Part shown: positions 1 through 9,042 of the stretch, one piece after another
How positions within the stretch are numbered: the stretch's first letter is position 1
Layout of the letters: every line of letters starts with the position of its first letter
Assembly: GCF_017874615.1 (NCBI RefSeq)
Contig: NZ_JAGIKV010000001.1
Location: 186,001-250,000 of the forward strand
Direction: 5' to 3'
DNA: 64,000 nucleotides
Origin: Paenibacillus xylanexedens
GTDB lineage: Bacteria; Bacillota; Bacilli; Paenibacillales; Paenibacillaceae
Position numbers and translations under genes: made by a program
The notes under the pieces: generated by a model
Told to the model about the DNA's origin: nothing
Seen by the model: the letters and a program-made list of their open reading frames with translations, nothing else
Databases searched by the model: none

Positions 1-5
1 CATAA

Positions 6-770
6 TTACATTCCTCCCATTTCTCCGGATTCATATAGCACGCAAGTTAGTGCTGCCATTCCAGCTGTCTCAGCACGCAAAATGCGTTTGCCCAGTCCAA
101 CAGATACAGCACCTGCCTGATCAGCCTCTGCCGTCTCCTTCTCAGAAAATCCACCTTCCGGTCCAACCACGATCAAAACTTCTGCACTTGCATCAGGTGC
201 AAGTTGCTCTATAAACGGCTTCAGTGCATCTCTCAGCTGTTTACCGTTTTCTTTCTCATAACAATAACATACCAGGCTATAGCCCTCAAAAGAAGATAAC
301 AGCCCTTTCCAGGAAAGCGGCTGCTCAACGGATGGAATGCGATTCCGGTGACTCTGTTCGGCAGCTTCCTTGGCAATTTTCCGCCACCGCTCCAACCGTT
401 TGCCTTCTTTCTTGGCATCATATTGCACAATCGTACGCTCTGAGAGGAAGGGTACAAATGATACCGCCCCAATCTCAGTACATCTCTGGATGACTGTTTC
501 CATCTTGTCACCCTTGGGCAAACTCTGTGCCACAGTTACACGAATCCGTGCTTCATGGTCCATCTCGAGAGGTTCCACAATATTGGCTGTCACTTGGCCA
601 ACTTCAATACTCTCAATTTCCACGAGTGCTTCTCTGGAGTTTCCGTCACTGACAATCAGTTTATCTCCAGGTTTACCACGCATGACCTTGCCAATATGGC
701 GTGCATCATCACCTGTGATAATCACAGCGTGTTCATTAAACTGTTCTGCAGATACAAAATATCGCTGCAT
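6..770 (-). CDS. rsmE: 16S rRNA (uracil-1498-N3)-methyltransferase RsmE
   Basis: This SPOUT-class enzyme methylates N3 of U1498 in 16S rRNA of the assembled 30S subunit, using S-adenosylmethionine. The 254-residue product has the usual family length. The N-terminal PUA-like RNA-binding part begins MQRYFVSAEQ. The C-terminal trefoil-knot SAM site shows GPEGG at about residues 203-207 and LGKRILRAETA at about 226-236. It lies downstream of an M50 protease and prmA on the same strand; the prmA-rsmE neighbourhood after dnaJ is common in Bacillota. The stop lies at the left window edge, so the downstream gene is not visible. Family assignment is secure. Confidence 0.95.
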   Translation of the reverse strand: MQRYFVSAEQFNEHAVIITGDDARHIGKVMRGKPGDKLIVSDGNSREALVEIESIEVGQVTANIVEPLEMDHEARIRVTVAQSLPKGDKMETVIQRCTEIGAVSFVPFLSERTIVQYDAKKEGKRLERWRKIAKEAAEQSHRNRIPSVEQPLSWKGLLSSFEGYSLVCYCYEKENGKQLRDALKPFIEQLAPDASAEVLIVVGPEGGFSEKETAEADQAGAVSVGLGKRILRAETAGMAALTCVLYESGEMGGM

Positions 771-908
771 TAGTCAATCCACCCATTCTGTCCTGTTATG
801 ACTGGAATTCACCCCGCCTGATGACAGGCGTGAATCCAATCGCCACAGATGATCATACAACTTTTACGTGTTTCTGACCAGTATATCAGTCCAAAACACG
901 ATACGCTT

Positions 909-1589
909 TTAGCGATATAATTCAATAACCAGCTTTGCCAGATCTACATACATCGTTTGCGCAAACTCATACAAAGGTTGAATAGTCACATTTTGCAACG
1001 GAGGTAAAACAAGAATCAATAGGAAGATAAAAATAGACCATTGCTCCACCCCTTGCAGCTTGCGGCTGATTGAAGGTGGCACTACATCTTCCAGAATCCG
1101 ATAACCATCCAGTGGGGGCAACGGAATCAAGTTAAACAGGAACAGGAAAAAGTTGGTTAAGTTAAAGATAGCGAAGAACGTCGTGATTGCTGTCAGCAAC
1201 CGCTCATTATCAATGCCGCCGAGTGCTCCCGAACCAACCAGTGAAGCATAGATAATTGTACCGATGATCGCGAGCAACAGATTGCTCAGAGGCCCTGCTG
1301 CGGATACGATGATGCCCATCAATCTAGGCTTGTCGAAATTAGCCCGATTAACGGGAACTGGACGTGCCCAACCAAAGCCGGCAATAATGAGTAACAGCAC
1401 ACCAAACAAGTCAAAGTGTACAACTGGATTCAGCGTGACCCGACCCAACAGCTTGGCTGTCGGATCACCAAATTTGTTAGCAAAATACGCATGCGAGAAT
1501 TCATGTACCGTAAATGCGATCAGAATGGTCAGCAGGAAAAACGGAAGCTGATCTATCGGATATCGAAAGAACGAATTCCAAAAGTCCAT
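909..1589 (-). CDS. Site-2 protease family (M50) membrane metalloprotease
   Basis: A polytopic membrane protein of 226 residues. The zinc-binding HEFSH motif is at about residues 29-33 inside the first hydrophobic segment. The third ligand region LPPLDGYRI, with Asp161, lies in a later transmembrane segment. NPVVHFDLFG and AAGPLSNLLLA are typical of the YwhC/rhomboid-like S2P subgroup without a PDZ domain. It presumably cleaves substrates within or near the membrane; the substrate cannot be told from sequence. It begins only 3 bp after the prmA stop codon, so the two are probably co-transcribed. A 138-bp gap separates it from rsmE. Confidence 0.9.
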   Translation of the reverse strand: MDFWNSFFRYPIDQLPFFLLTILIAFTVHEFSHAYFANKFGDPTAKLLGRVTLNPVVHFDLFGVLLLIIAGFGWARPVPVNRANFDKPRLMGIIVSAAGPLSNLLLAIIGTIIYASLVGSGALGGIDNERLLTAITTFFAIFNLTNFFLFLFNLIPLPPLDGYRILEDVVPPSISRKLQGVEQWSIFIFLLILVLPPLQNVTIQPLYEFAQTMYVDLAKLVIELYR

Positions 1590-1592
1590 ACG

Positions 1593-2558
1593 TTACCCCT
1601 TTCTGGCTACAAACGCCAGCCAATCCTCATCACGGTGGATCGCACTCACTTCAAACCTGGAGGCTACCAGAGCATCATGTACAACCTGCTCTTTGTTCTT
1701 CCAAATACCGGATACAATATAGGTGCCACCAGACTCAAGCGCATTATAGACATCGTCTACGAACAACAAAATGATCTCAGCCAGAATGTTCGCCACGACA
1801 ACCTTAACCGGCAGTTGTACACCAAGTCCAGGGTCCTGACTCCCAAGGACGGACAACAGATCACTCTCTTTAACCGTAATTTGTTGCTCCAGCCCATTCA
1901 GTTCCACATTCTCCCTGGCACTGATTACCGCAACCGGATCAAGATCAAGCGCCAGTACATGTTTTGCCCCAAGTTTTATCGCTCCAATAGCCAAAATACC
2001 AGAACCTGTACCTACGTCAATAACTTCCTCGCCGCCCTGAATAACCGTTTCCAGTGTGCGCAAGCAGAGGGAGGTCGTTGGATGTGTTCCTGTACCAAAG
2101 GCCATGCCTGGATCAAGCTCAATAATTTTCTCATCTGGACTTTCAGGCGTATACTCTTCCCACGTTGGTTTGATCGTCAAATGTTCCGATACACGTACCG
2201 GCTTGAAATATTGTTTCCAGGCTGTTGCCCAGTCATCTTCATCCACTGTACGCGTCTCATAACGAACCTCACCTGTATCAATTCCGAATTCGGAGAGTTC
2301 CTCAACTCTCGGATTAACTTCTAACTGTAATGCAACCATATCCGTACCTTCGGAGAAGTACCCTTTGATGACCGCAAAGCCTTCCGGAATATCATTCAAA
2401 GGAACGTCGTATAACTCACCATATGTCGTGTCCCGTTTTTTATTTAAAGTACCGGACTCTTCAATCGAAACCCCTCCAGCACCCGCTTCATGTAAAAAAT
2501 TCGAAATCATCTCCACAGCTTCTTCTGTGGTATGTATTGTTAGTTCATGCCATAACAT
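1593..2558 (-). CDS. prmA: Ribosomal protein L11 methyltransferase PrmA
   Basis: This SAM-dependent enzyme trimethylates amino groups of ribosomal protein L11. The catalytic Rossmann domain carries PGMAFGTGTHPTT at about residues 150-162, DVGTGSGILAIGA at about 181-193 and NILAEII further on. The N-terminal half is the L11-recognition domain. The chosen ATG (MLWHELTIHT) has GGAGG about 10 bases upstream and gives 321 residues; the frame could be opened 12 codons earlier, but without a ribosome binding site. A good sigma-A promoter sits just upstream, after the terminator of the preceding gene. The gene therefore heads a prmA-protease-(rsmE) transcript. Confidence 0.95.
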   Translation of the reverse strand: MLWHELTIHTTEEAVEMISNFLHEAGAGGVSIEESGTLNKKRDTTYGELYDVPLNDIPEGFAVIKGYFSEGTDMVALQLEVNPRVEELSEFGIDTGEVRYETRTVDEDDWATAWKQYFKPVRVSEHLTIKPTWEEYTPESPDEKIIELDPGMAFGTGTHPTTSLCLRTLETVIQGGEEVIDVGTGSGILAIGAIKLGAKHVLALDLDPVAVISARENVELNGLEQQITVKESDLLSVLGSQDPGLGVQLPVKVVVANILAEIILLFVDDVYNALESGGTYIVSGIWKNKEQVVHDALVASRFEVSAIHRDEDWLAFVARKG

Positions 2559-2596
2559 ACTTGGTTTTTCCTCCTCATTTTTCAAACATCCCAACT

Positions 2597-2626
2597 ATTG
2601 TACTACACATGCTAGCCGGAGCACAA
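2597..2626 (-). promoter_or_regulatory. Predicted sigma-A promoter of prmA
   Basis: On the minus strand TTGTGC (-35, plus positions 2621-2626) is separated by 18 bp from TACAAT (-10, 2597-2602). It lies between the upstream gene's terminator and the prmA ribosome binding site, which is where a promoter for the prmA transcript should be. Confidence 0.5.
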
Positions 2627-2642
2627 AGCCGCACCAGTAAAA

Positions 2643-2689
2643 GAAAAACAAAACAGGATATCCGCAGCCTGACTGCTCGAATATCCTGT
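2643..2689 (-). terminator. Rho-independent terminator after the 130-aa gene
   Basis: On the minus strand ACAGGATATTCG pairs with CGGATATCCTGT around a GC-rich loop and is followed by TTTGTTTTT. It separates the small paralogue locus from prmA. Confidence 0.8.
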
Positions 2690-2748
2690 CATCTATTCAT
2701 ACATATCTGTTTTATTTACTTCAGCATTTTGCATAATTCGAATCTCAG

Positions 2749-3141
2749 TTAGCAAAAACGTCCACCATTCTGCGTGATCATCTCTGCGGCTTGCGGAAGC
2801 GAATCGTTGGATACGGACACGGTCAGCAAAATTTCTTGTTTTAGCCTGTTGGCCGAGTCCTCTTTGGGTGTATCATACACCTGACCATTGGACAACATTT
2901 CCGTTTCATCACTAATCAGGGCAAGTACATTCAGTTCGCCACTAAATCCTCCGACGACGGCCGTAGGAGAATTATCGGAGCCCGTAACATCGTTTGAGTC
3001 CAATGCAGACGCTTCATTGCCAAGGCTCTCAATACTCAATTGGTTCGGATGCAACAATTCCAGGGCTCTGCGTGCAGACTCGGCCTCAGTCCAGCTTGTA
3101 AAAACAGCTTCGAGGGTCACTGCCGAGCGATCTTCAGTCAT
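2749..3141 (-). CDS. Unknown protein, paralogue of the 122-aa neighbour
   Basis: I do not recognise a named family. The product is about 130 residues. It has an N-terminal segment MTEDRSAVTLEAVFTSWTEA followed by RRALELLHPNQLSIESL, a low-complexity middle with VGGFSGELNVL, and a C-terminal LLTVSVSNDSLPQAAEMI ending in NGG. The same order recurs in the gene at 3342-3710 (MTEKN..., LEALRVEDLSIN, LLTVIVDESV, EQAGG). Both look like small ferredoxin-like halves joined by a linker, similar in plan to general-stress or YflT-like domains. The frame opens earlier at 3240. I chose ATG 3141 because it overlaps the upstream gene's stop (ATGACTGA), has GGGAG before it, and matches the paralogue's start. 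Confidence 0.75.
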   Translation of the reverse strand: MTEDRSAVTLEAVFTSWTEAESARRALELLHPNQLSIESLGNEASALDSNDVTGSDNSPTAVVGGFSGELNVLALISDETEMLSNGQVYDTPKEDSANRLKQEILLTVSVSNDSLPQAAEMITQNGGRFC

Positions 3142-3313
3142 GAAGCTCCCGTCCCTGTCGTCGATCAGCCGCTTCACTGCGGCGTAGTGCTTCGATATCT
3201 TCATGATCCGCAGCTTCAGCGCTGAATTCCACGTCCTCATTTTTAGCGGATTGCATACGTTTCATCTTTTCCGTTTTCGTTAAAATCTTGCCTGGGCGCT
3301 CATGTTCTGCCAT
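3134..3313 (-). CDS. Small YfhD-like protein (59 aa)
   Basis: A short frame that starts ATG behind a strong GGAGGAG Shine-Dalgarno sequence and encodes 59 highly charged residues, beginning MAEHERPGKILTKTEK. The stretch DVEFSAEAADHEDIEALRR resembles the conserved core of the YfhD family of small Bacillus proteins (DVEFS.E.AD..D.EA). It is followed by SEAADRR. Its stop overlaps the start of the 130-aa gene by 8 nt, implying translational coupling. YfhD proteins have no settled function. The gene lies between two paralogous unknown genes on one transcript. Existence is well supported by ribosome binding site and spacing; the family name is from memory of the motif. Confidence 0.65.
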   Translation of the reverse strand: MAEHERPGKILTKTEKMKRMQSAKNEDVEFSAEAADHEDIEALRRSEAADRRQGRELHD

Positions 3314-3341
3314 TGTAATGCTCCTCCTTCAAATTGGGAAA

Positions 3342-3710
3342 CTAGATCATTCCACCGGCTTGTTCAATTATAGACATAGCGCGGTGATGTACCGATTCAT
3401 CTACGATGACAGTTAGCAATACATCTCTTCCTGTAGGGCCACCCTGTCCACCATCACTCATGCCGCTTGCAGAAGGGTCCGCCGCAGCCATGATTCCAGC
3501 ACTGGCATTTGTTTGCATCGAATCGGGCACCCATGATGAAAAACTGCCGGAAACGCCCGGCTTGTAGGAAGCCCCGCTTGGTCCTACACCCGCATATCGG
3601 CTGAATCGATTAATTGACAGGTCCTCCACTCGCAATGCCTCCAGTTTTTTGGCTGCCCCTTGAGCTTGCTCCGGGCTGTGAAAGTACGCCAAAATATTTT
3701 TCTCGGTCAT
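3342..3710 (-). CDS. Unknown protein, paralogue of the 130-aa neighbour
   Basis: A 122-residue soluble protein of unknown function. The N-terminal half (MTEKNILAYFHSPEQAQGAA, then LEALRVEDLSINRF) and the C-terminal half (DVLLTVIVDESVHHRA, then IIEQAGGMI) flank a Gly/Ser/Pro-rich linker containing MSDGGQGGPTG. This architecture repeats in the gene at 2749-3141. The start is taken at the second possible codon because AGGTGA lies six bases before that ATG and the paralogue starts with the same MTE. A GTG three codons earlier is possible. It is the first gene of a three-gene unit closed by the terminator at 2643-2689. Confidence 0.75.
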   Translation of the reverse strand: MTEKNILAYFHSPEQAQGAAKKLEALRVEDLSINRFSRYAGVGPSGASYKPGVSGSFSSWVPDSMQTNASAGIMAAADPSASGMSDGGQGGPTGRDVLLTVIVDESVHHRAMSIIEQAGGMI

Positions 3711-3887
3711 CCGCTTCACCTGCTTTCCTAATTTCTCGCATATCAGCTATGCATATCATTCTCGCCATGCTATCTTTCCGCAAGTTAGTTCAGAATATAC
3801 CGAAATGCTCCCACAAATTGCTGTCGTTCTTTGTAGCATAAATCCATGGATTCTGCCAAAACCACTGGACCACTAAAAAAGGCGTAC

Positions 3888-3930
3888 AAAAAAGGACACC
3901 CCGCGGTAAAACCCGCTGTGGTGTCCTTTT
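3888..3930 (-). terminator. Terminator of the hrcA-grpE-dnaK-dnaJ operon
   Basis: Minus strand: AAAGGACACCACAGCGGG pairs with CCGCGGGGTGTCCTTT across TTTTA and continues into a T run. The stem is long and GC-rich and lies 20 bp past the dnaJ stop. Confidence 0.9.
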
Positions 3931-3950
3931 GAACTTGCTTTATTTTATTC

Positions 3951-5075
3951 TCAGTCGCCGCGGAAGGCGCGTTTCACTCTATCAAAGAAAGATTGTTCAT
4001 GCTCATGTGTTTGCTCTCCATCCAGCGAAGCAATTTGGCGAAGCAGATCTTTCTGCTCGTCATTCAGCTTACTAGGTGTAACCACAACCACTTTCACATG
4101 CTGATCCCCTTGCCCCATACCGCGCAGGCGTGGTACACCTTTGCCTTTGAGGCGGAAATACGTTCCCGTTTGTGTACCAGCTGGTACTTTCAACTTCACT
4201 TTCTCGGTCAACGTTGGGATCTCAACTTCATCTCCCAGAGCTGCCTGAGCAAAGGTAAGTGGGATTTCGCAATAAATATCGTCACCTTCACGCTCGAAGA
4301 AATCATGTGATTTCACGCGAATGACAATATACAGATCTCCCGCTGGTCCGCCACGCAGGCCTCCCTCGCCCTCACCTGTCATACGCAGTTGCGCGCCATC
4401 ATCTACACCCGCTGGAATGCGAACATGGATTTTGCGTTGCTTGCGGACTTTACCGCTACCACTGCACGTTGTACATTTTTCTTTGATAATTTGGCCCGAA
4501 CCGCTACAGTTCGAACATGCACGACGATTAACCATACGACCAAACGGTGTATTTTGCACGACTTCCTGCTGACCGCTACCTTGGCAGACCGAGCAGGTTT
4601 CCGGTTTCGTTCCAGGTTTGGCACCTGAGCCATGACAGGTATCACAGCCTTCGGTACGCGGAATCGTAATATCGGTTTCTTTACCGAATACAGCTTCCTT
4701 GAACTCAATCGTCATCGTGTACTGCAGATCATTCCCCCGTTGCGGAGCATTTGGATCACGTCGTCCACCGCCACCGCCGCCAAAGAACATGTCGAAGATG
4801 TCGCCAAATCCGCCGCCGCCAAAATCACCGCCACCACCGAATCCACCTTGATTCGGATCGACATGACCATATTGATCATATTGTGCACGCTTCTGACCGT
4901 CACTCACTACGTCGTAAGCTTCTTTAACTTCTTTAAATTTAGCTTCCGCATCAGCAGCCTTGTTTACGTCAGGGTGATACTGACGGGCAAGCTTACGGTA
5001 AGCCTTTTTAATTTCATCGTCGTTAGCCGTTTTACTAACGCCAAGCACCTCATAATAATCACGCTTTTCAGCCAC
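3951..5075 (-). CDS. dnaJ: Chaperone DnaJ (Hsp40)
   Basis: Cytoplasmic co-chaperone that delivers unfolded clients to DnaK and stimulates its ATPase. At 374 residues it is a full-length type I DnaJ. The N-terminal J domain has HPD at residues 34-36. A Gly/Phe-rich linker ([14 protein letters not shown]) follows. Four CxxCxGxG zinc motifs run from CDTCHGSG to CTTCSGSG, about residues 145-205. The C-terminal substrate-binding domains and dimerisation tail complete it. It is the last gene of the CIRCE-controlled operon, 129 bp after dnaK; that gap holds a terminator-like hairpin that may lower dnaJ expression relative to dnaK. Confidence 0.97.
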   Translation of the reverse strand: MAEKRDYYEVLGVSKTANDDEIKKAYRKLARQYHPDVNKAADAEAKFKEVKEAYDVVSDGQKRAQYDQYGHVDPNQGGFGGGGDFGGGGFGDIFDMFFGGGGGGRRDPNAPQRGNDLQYTMTIEFKEAVFGKETDITIPRTEGCDTCHGSGAKPGTKPETCSVCQGSGQQEVVQNTPFGRMVNRRACSNCSGSGQIIKEKCTTCSGSGKVRKQRKIHVRIPAGVDDGAQLRMTGEGEGGLRGGPAGDLYIVIRVKSHDFFEREGDDIYCEIPLTFAQAALGDEVEIPTLTEKVKLKVPAGTQTGTYFRLKGKGVPRLRGMGQGDQHVKVVVVTPSKLNDEQKDLLRQIASLDGEQTHEHEQSFFDRVKRAFRGD

Positions 5076-5116
5076 TCTTCCACCCCCATATCATTCACCA
5101 TATCGCACATCGTGAC

Positions 5117-5159
5117 AAAAGGAAAGCCAAAGCGCGGGAGCCCCGGCTATGACTTTCCC
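5117..5159 (-). terminator. Terminator-like hairpin between dnaK and dnaJ
   Basis: Minus strand: GGAAAGTCATAGC pairs with GCTTTGGCTTTCC (12 of 13 positions, counting one G-U) and TTTT follows. It stands between two genes normally transcribed together, so it is probably a partial terminator or an RNA-processing or stability element. Confidence 0.5.
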
Positions 5160-5204
5160 TCTAGTTCGAACGTCACCGATGTTTAATTCGCGTAGAACTA
5201 CGAA

Positions 5205-7049
5205 TTAGTTTTGTTTTTTATCTTCATCCACAACTTCGTAATCAGCGTCTACGACGTTGTCACGTTTAGCAGAACCTTGTTGCTCTTCAGCACCTTGTGC
5301 TTCTTGCTCTTGCGCCTGAGCTTGCTCATACAGTTTCACAGACAGTTGTTGAACGATCTCTGTCAGTTCTTCTGTAGCAGCTTTGATATCTTCCAGGTTG
5401 TCGGAAGCCAGAACGCCTTGCAGTTTTTCTTTCGCAGCATTTGCTTTTTCAACTTCGCCAGCATCTGCTTTTTCGCCAAGATCTTTGATCGTTTTGTCAA
5501 CAGAGTAGATCAATTGATCTGCACTGTTTTTCGCTTCAACGAGTTCTCTGCGTTTTTTATCTTCTTCAGCGTGCAGCTCAGCATCTTTCATCATTTGCTC
5601 CACTTCAGCATCGCTCAAACCGCTGGAAGAAGTGATTGTGATTTTTTGAGTTTTGTTCGTACCTTTATCTGTTGCAGATACGTTAACGATACCGTTGGCA
5701 TCAATATCGAAGCTAACTTCGATCTGTGGAACGCCACGTGGAGCCGGTGGAATATCACCCAACATGAAACGTCCAAGCGATTTGTTACCTGCTGCCATCT
5801 CACGCTCACCTTGCAGAACATGAATCTCAACGCTCGGTTGATTGTCTGCATATGTGGAGAACACTTGTGATTTGCTTGTAGGGATCGTAGTGTTACGCTC
5901 GATCATTTTAGTGAATACGCCACCCGCTGTTTCGATACCCAGGGACAATGGCGTTACGTCGAGCAATACAACGTCTTTCACGTCACCTGTCAGTACGCCC
6001 GCTTGTACAGCAGCACCCAAAGCTACAACTTCATCCGGGTTAACGCCTTTGTGTGGCTCTTTACCCGTCAGTTTTTTGATTGCTTCTTGTACTGCTGGAA
6101 TACGTGTCGAACCACCAACCAATACGATCTTGTCGATATCGTTAGGCGTCATACCCGCATCACTCAATGCACGACGAGTTGGTTCAAGCGTACGCTCAAC
6201 CAGACCTTCAGAGATTTCTTCAAATTTCGCACGGCTCAGGTTCAACTCCAAATGCTGAGGAACGCCATCAGCAACTGTGATGAACGGCAAGGAGATCGTT
6301 GTAGTCAATACGCCGGAAAGTTCTTTTTTCGCTTTTTCCGCTGCATCTTTCAAACGTTGAACCGCTGCCTTATCTTTACTCAAGTCAATGCCTTGATCTT
6401 TTTTGAATTCACTTACGAGGTAATCAATGATCACTTGGTCAAAGTCATCCCCGCCTAGTTTGTTGTCCCCGCTAGTTGCTTTAACTTCAAAGAAGCCATC
6501 ACCCAGTTCAAGAATGGATACGTCGAACGTACCGCCACCCAGGTCATATACGAGGATCGTTTGGTCTTCGGATTTCTCCATACCGTATGCCAAAGCTGCT
6601 GCTGTTGGCTCGTTGACGATACGCAGAACTTCCAAACCTGCAATTTTACCCGCATCTTTAGTCGCTTGGCGCTGACTGTCATTGAAGTAAGCCGGTACAG
6701 TGATAACTGCTTGAGTTACCGTTTGACCCAGATAAGCTTCAGCATCGGATTTCAATTTTTGCAGGATGATTGCAGAGATCTCTTGTGCGGAGTAGTCTTT
6801 GCTATCGATTGTTTCCTTGTGGGAAGTACCCATGTGACGTTTGATCGACATGATGGTACGATCCGGATTGGTGATGGCTTGACGTTTTGCTGTTTCACCA
6901 ACAACGCGCTCTCCATCTTTTTTGAAACCAACTACGGATGGAGTTGTACGTGCGCCCTCCGGATTTGGAATTACGACAGCCTCGCCGCCTTCCATTACTG
7001 CTACGCATGAGTTTGTTGTTCCTAAGTCAATACCAATTACTTTGCTCAT
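5205..7049 (-). CDS. dnaK: Molecular chaperone DnaK (Hsp70)
   Basis: ATP-dependent chaperone that binds exposed hydrophobic segments and works with DnaJ and GrpE. The 614 residues cover the actin-like ATPase domain ([14 protein letters not shown] at the N-terminus, [24 protein letters not shown]), the linker [14 protein letters not shown], the substrate-binding domain and the lid. The lid ends in a Gln/Glu-rich tail ([16 protein letters not shown]) and a charged [10 protein letters not shown] terminus. It follows grpE by about 160 bp, and that gap contains its own candidate promoter and small hairpins. Like the Bacillus protein it lacks the short insert found in the ATPase lobe of Gram-negative DnaK. 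Confidence 0.98.
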   Translation of the reverse strand: MSKVIGIDLGTTNSCVAVMEGGEAVVIPNPEGARTTPSVVGFKKDGERVVGETAKRQAITNPDRTIMSIKRHMGTSHKETIDSKDYSAQEISAIILQKLKSDAEAYLGQTVTQAVITVPAYFNDSQRQATKDAGKIAGLEVLRIVNEPTAAALAYGMEKSEDQTILVYDLGGGTFDVSILELGDGFFEVKATSGDNKLGGDDFDQVIIDYLVSEFKKDQGIDLSKDKAAVQRLKDAAEKAKKELSGVLTTTISLPFITVADGVPQHLELNLSRAKFEEISEGLVERTLEPTRRALSDAGMTPNDIDKIVLVGGSTRIPAVQEAIKKLTGKEPHKGVNPDEVVALGAAVQAGVLTGDVKDVVLLDVTPLSLGIETAGGVFTKMIERNTTIPTSKSQVFSTYADNQPSVEIHVLQGEREMAAGNKSLGRFMLGDIPPAPRGVPQIEVSFDIDANGIVNVSATDKGTNKTQKITITSSSGLSDAEVEQMMKDAELHAEEDKKRRELVEAKNSADQLIYSVDKTIKDLGEKADAGEVEKANAAKEKLQGVLASDNLEDIKAATEELTEIVQQLSVKLYEQAQAQEQEAQGAEEQQGSAKRDNVVDADYEVVDEDKKQN

Positions 7050-7146
7050 CCGAAAATTTCCTCCCTCAACAATTTAAAATGAATGGGTCTGATCTGACCC
7101 TTATTTAGATGTTCATGTTGCTAATCGTGCTCTATGTGTACAAACC

Positions 7147-7176
7147 TTTATATTAAACTTCGCCCACATTGTTCAA
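7147..7176 (-). promoter_or_regulatory. Candidate internal promoter before dnaK
   Basis: Minus strand: TTGAAC (7171-7176), 18 bp, TATAAA (7147-7152) in the grpE-dnaK gap. It would give extra dnaK-dnaJ transcript independent of the CIRCE promoter. Two small hairpins flank it: GGGTC/GACCC at 7084-7099, and an inverted repeat around 7186-7215. Confidence 0.45.
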
Positions 7177-7210
7177 CCATGGAGCCGACTCATTCCTTCC
7201 TATAAGGAAT

Positions 7211-7783
7211 TTATGAGCTGACTTTAACCATAGCTGGACGAAGCACTTTATCTTTCAGCATGTAGCCTTTTTGGACTTCCTCAACAACGATACCTTCTTC
7301 GTACTCGTCGCTCTCCACTTGCATAATTGCTTGGTGGAATTCAGGATTGAACGGTTGTCCTACCGATTCCATAGCCGTCAGACCTTCATTATTCATCACG
7401 GTTTCCAATTGACGGAAAATCATTTGGATGCCCTTGGAGAAAGATTCGACCTCTGCTCCTTCCGGTACAGTAGCCATGGCGCGCTCGAAGTTATCAATAA
7501 CCGGTACCAGTTCGGTGATCAGCTTCATCGAAGCGTATTTAGCCAATTCTTCTTTTTCCTTCTGCGTACGACGACGGAAGTTATCAAAATCAGCCTGTGC
7601 ACGGACATAACGCTGTTGTTGCTCCTCAGCTTCTGCCTTCAGACGTGCAAGCTCATCCTGCTCCTGACCAGCCATCTCTTCAGCTTGTGCTTCTGCAGCG
7701 CCAGCTTCATTAATAGGCTCCTGCTCAGTTGCTGTTACCTCTTGTTCTTCTGTAAATGATTGCTCCTCTTTCAAGATGTTCAC
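7211..7783 (-). CDS. grpE: Nucleotide exchange factor GrpE
   Basis: Homodimeric co-chaperone that releases ADP from DnaK. The 190 residues begin with a variable acidic region rich in Glu and Gln (EEQSFTEEQEVTATEQEP), then a long coiled coil (DELARLKAEAEEQQQRYVRA). The conserved core follows: DFDNFRRRTQKEKEE, then LVPVIDNFERAM. It ends with the beta-domain signature GFMLKD-type sequence, here GYMLKDKVLRPAMVKVS. It sits between hrcA and dnaK in the standard order, 35 bp after hrcA. Confidence 0.97.
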   Translation of the reverse strand: MNILKEEQSFTEEQEVTATEQEPINEAGAAEAQAEEMAGQEQDELARLKAEAEEQQQRYVRAQADFDNFRRRTQKEKEELAKYASMKLITELVPVIDNFERAMATVPEGAEVESFSKGIQMIFRQLETVMNNEGLTAMESVGQPFNPEFHQAIMQVESDEYEEGIVVEEVQKGYMLKDKVLRPAMVKVSS

Positions 7784-7818
7784 CTCCTTATACGAATGAA
7801 ATGGTTCATTCCCGAATC

Positions 7819-8850
7819 TTATTTGAAACGATGTGTCAGCATCGCCGTCAAGTCACGGGATAGTGTATTTAGAATATGAATGACACGTGCATAATCCATC
7901 CGCGTGGGTCCTAGAATACCGATCGAACCCAAAGCCTCACCGTCCAATGAATAGGAGGCTGTAATCAGGCTGCAGTTGGCAAAGGCTTCATGATCATTTT
8001 CAGTGCCGATTCGCACTTGAATACCAGATCCACCCGGCACGGGCATCATCAATTTCATGAGTGTTGGTGTCTCTTCCAGCAGGTCAAGAATATCTTTTAC
8101 CTTTTCGATATCTTTAAACTCCGGTTGAGTCAACATATTGGTGGCACCACTGAGGAACAGACGATTATCATGTTCATTGTCAAAGGCACTGTTGAGCACC
8201 TGCATAACTTCCTCATAACGTGTAATATGCCGTTCCATCTCTTGCCCAAGTTCGGTATAAAGACGGGATTTCAATTTGTAGATTGGTACGCCCACAAGTT
8301 TGGTATTTAACAAGCGAACCACATTTTCCATCTCGGCTACCGAGATTTCTGGTGGAATCTGAACCGTCTTGTTCTCCACTTGACCTGTATTGGTCACGAT
8401 GATTGCCACAGCTTCACTCTCGTTCAGCGGAAGCAATTGGAAGTGACGTAGGGACGTATGGAATACTTCCGGTCCAAGCAGGATCGAAGTATAATTCGTC
8501 ATATGTGACAAAATATTGGATGCATGCTGAATAACTTGTTCCATGACGTTCAGTTTTTCAGCGAAGAACGACTTGAGATCATCCAACTCCTGAGGCTCCA
8601 CCTGATTCCAGGGAACCAAATGATCGACATAATATCGATAGCCTTTATGGGATGGAATGCGTCCAGCCGATGTATGAGGCTGCTCCAGAAAGCCCATATC
8701 TTCAAGGTCCGCCATTTCATTACGGATCGTCGCCGGACTGTATCCAACATCTCCCCTTTTGGAAATGCTCCGGGACCCTACGGGCTCAGCTGAACGGATA
8801 TAGTCATCCACTATGGCGTTCAGAATCATTCGTTGACGCTCTGTTAACAT
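7819..8850 (-). CDS. hrcA: Heat-inducible transcription repressor HrcA
   Basis: Repressor of class I heat-shock genes that binds the CIRCE inverted repeat and is kept active by GroEL. The N-terminal winged helix runs MLTERQRMILNAIVDDYIRS, then AEPVGSRSISKR, YSPATIRNEMADLEDMGFLE and QPHTSAGRIPSHKGYR. The C-terminal GAF-like dimerisation region ends SIGILGPTRMDYARVI. The ATG at 8850 is preferred over an upstream in-frame codon because GGAGG precedes it and family members start at this point (343 residues). A perfect CIRCE element and a sigma-A promoter lie immediately upstream, so the operon is autoregulated. Confidence 0.97.
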   Translation of the reverse strand: MLTERQRMILNAIVDDYIRSAEPVGSRSISKRGDVGYSPATIRNEMADLEDMGFLEQPHTSAGRIPSHKGYRYYVDHLVPWNQVEPQELDDLKSFFAEKLNVMEQVIQHASNILSHMTNYTSILLGPEVFHTSLRHFQLLPLNESEAVAIIVTNTGQVENKTVQIPPEISVAEMENVVRLLNTKLVGVPIYKLKSRLYTELGQEMERHITRYEEVMQVLNSAFDNEHDNRLFLSGATNMLTQPEFKDIEKVKDILDLLEETPTLMKLMMPVPGGSGIQVRIGTENDHEAFANCSLITASYSLDGEALGSIGILGPTRMDYARVIHILNTLSRDLTAMLTHRFK

Positions 8851-8890
8851 GGTGAGTATTCCCTCCTTCTGACTGTACTGTCCCATGTCG

Positions 8891-8917
8891 TTAGCACTCC
8901 GGTTAGATGAGTGCTAA
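8891..8917 (-). promoter_or_regulatory. CIRCE operator of the hrcA operon
   Basis: TTAGCACTC (8891-8899), 9-bp spacer, GAGTGCTAA (8909-8917): a perfect match to the CIRCE consensus bound by HrcA. It lies between the promoter and the hrcA start codon, in the expected 5' untranslated position. Confidence 0.98.
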
Positions 8918-8928
8918 GCGGTAATACA

Positions 8929-8958
8929 AAAATACCAAACTGACGTGAACATTGTCAA
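8929..8958 (-). promoter_or_regulatory. Sigma-A promoter of the hrcA operon
   Basis: Minus strand: TTGACA (plus 8953-8958), 18 bp, TATTTT (8929-8934), with a TG one base before the -10 (extended -10). The predicted transcription start falls at the edge of the CIRCE repeat. Confidence 0.8.
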
Positions 8959-9042
8959 GTGAGTTTGATGAGTGGGCTCATCTATTTATAGTATAGACCA
9001 ATGTCGACGAGTCCTAACAACTTTATTGAACATACTTTGAAG

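Noticed and set aside
1416..2324. 302-codon open frame on the plus strand
   Set aside because: Antisense to prmA and the M50 gene; composition is not protein-like.
5211..7010. Series of plus-strand open frames
   Set aside because: Antisense to dnaK; low stop frequency comes from biased codon use in a highly expressed gene.
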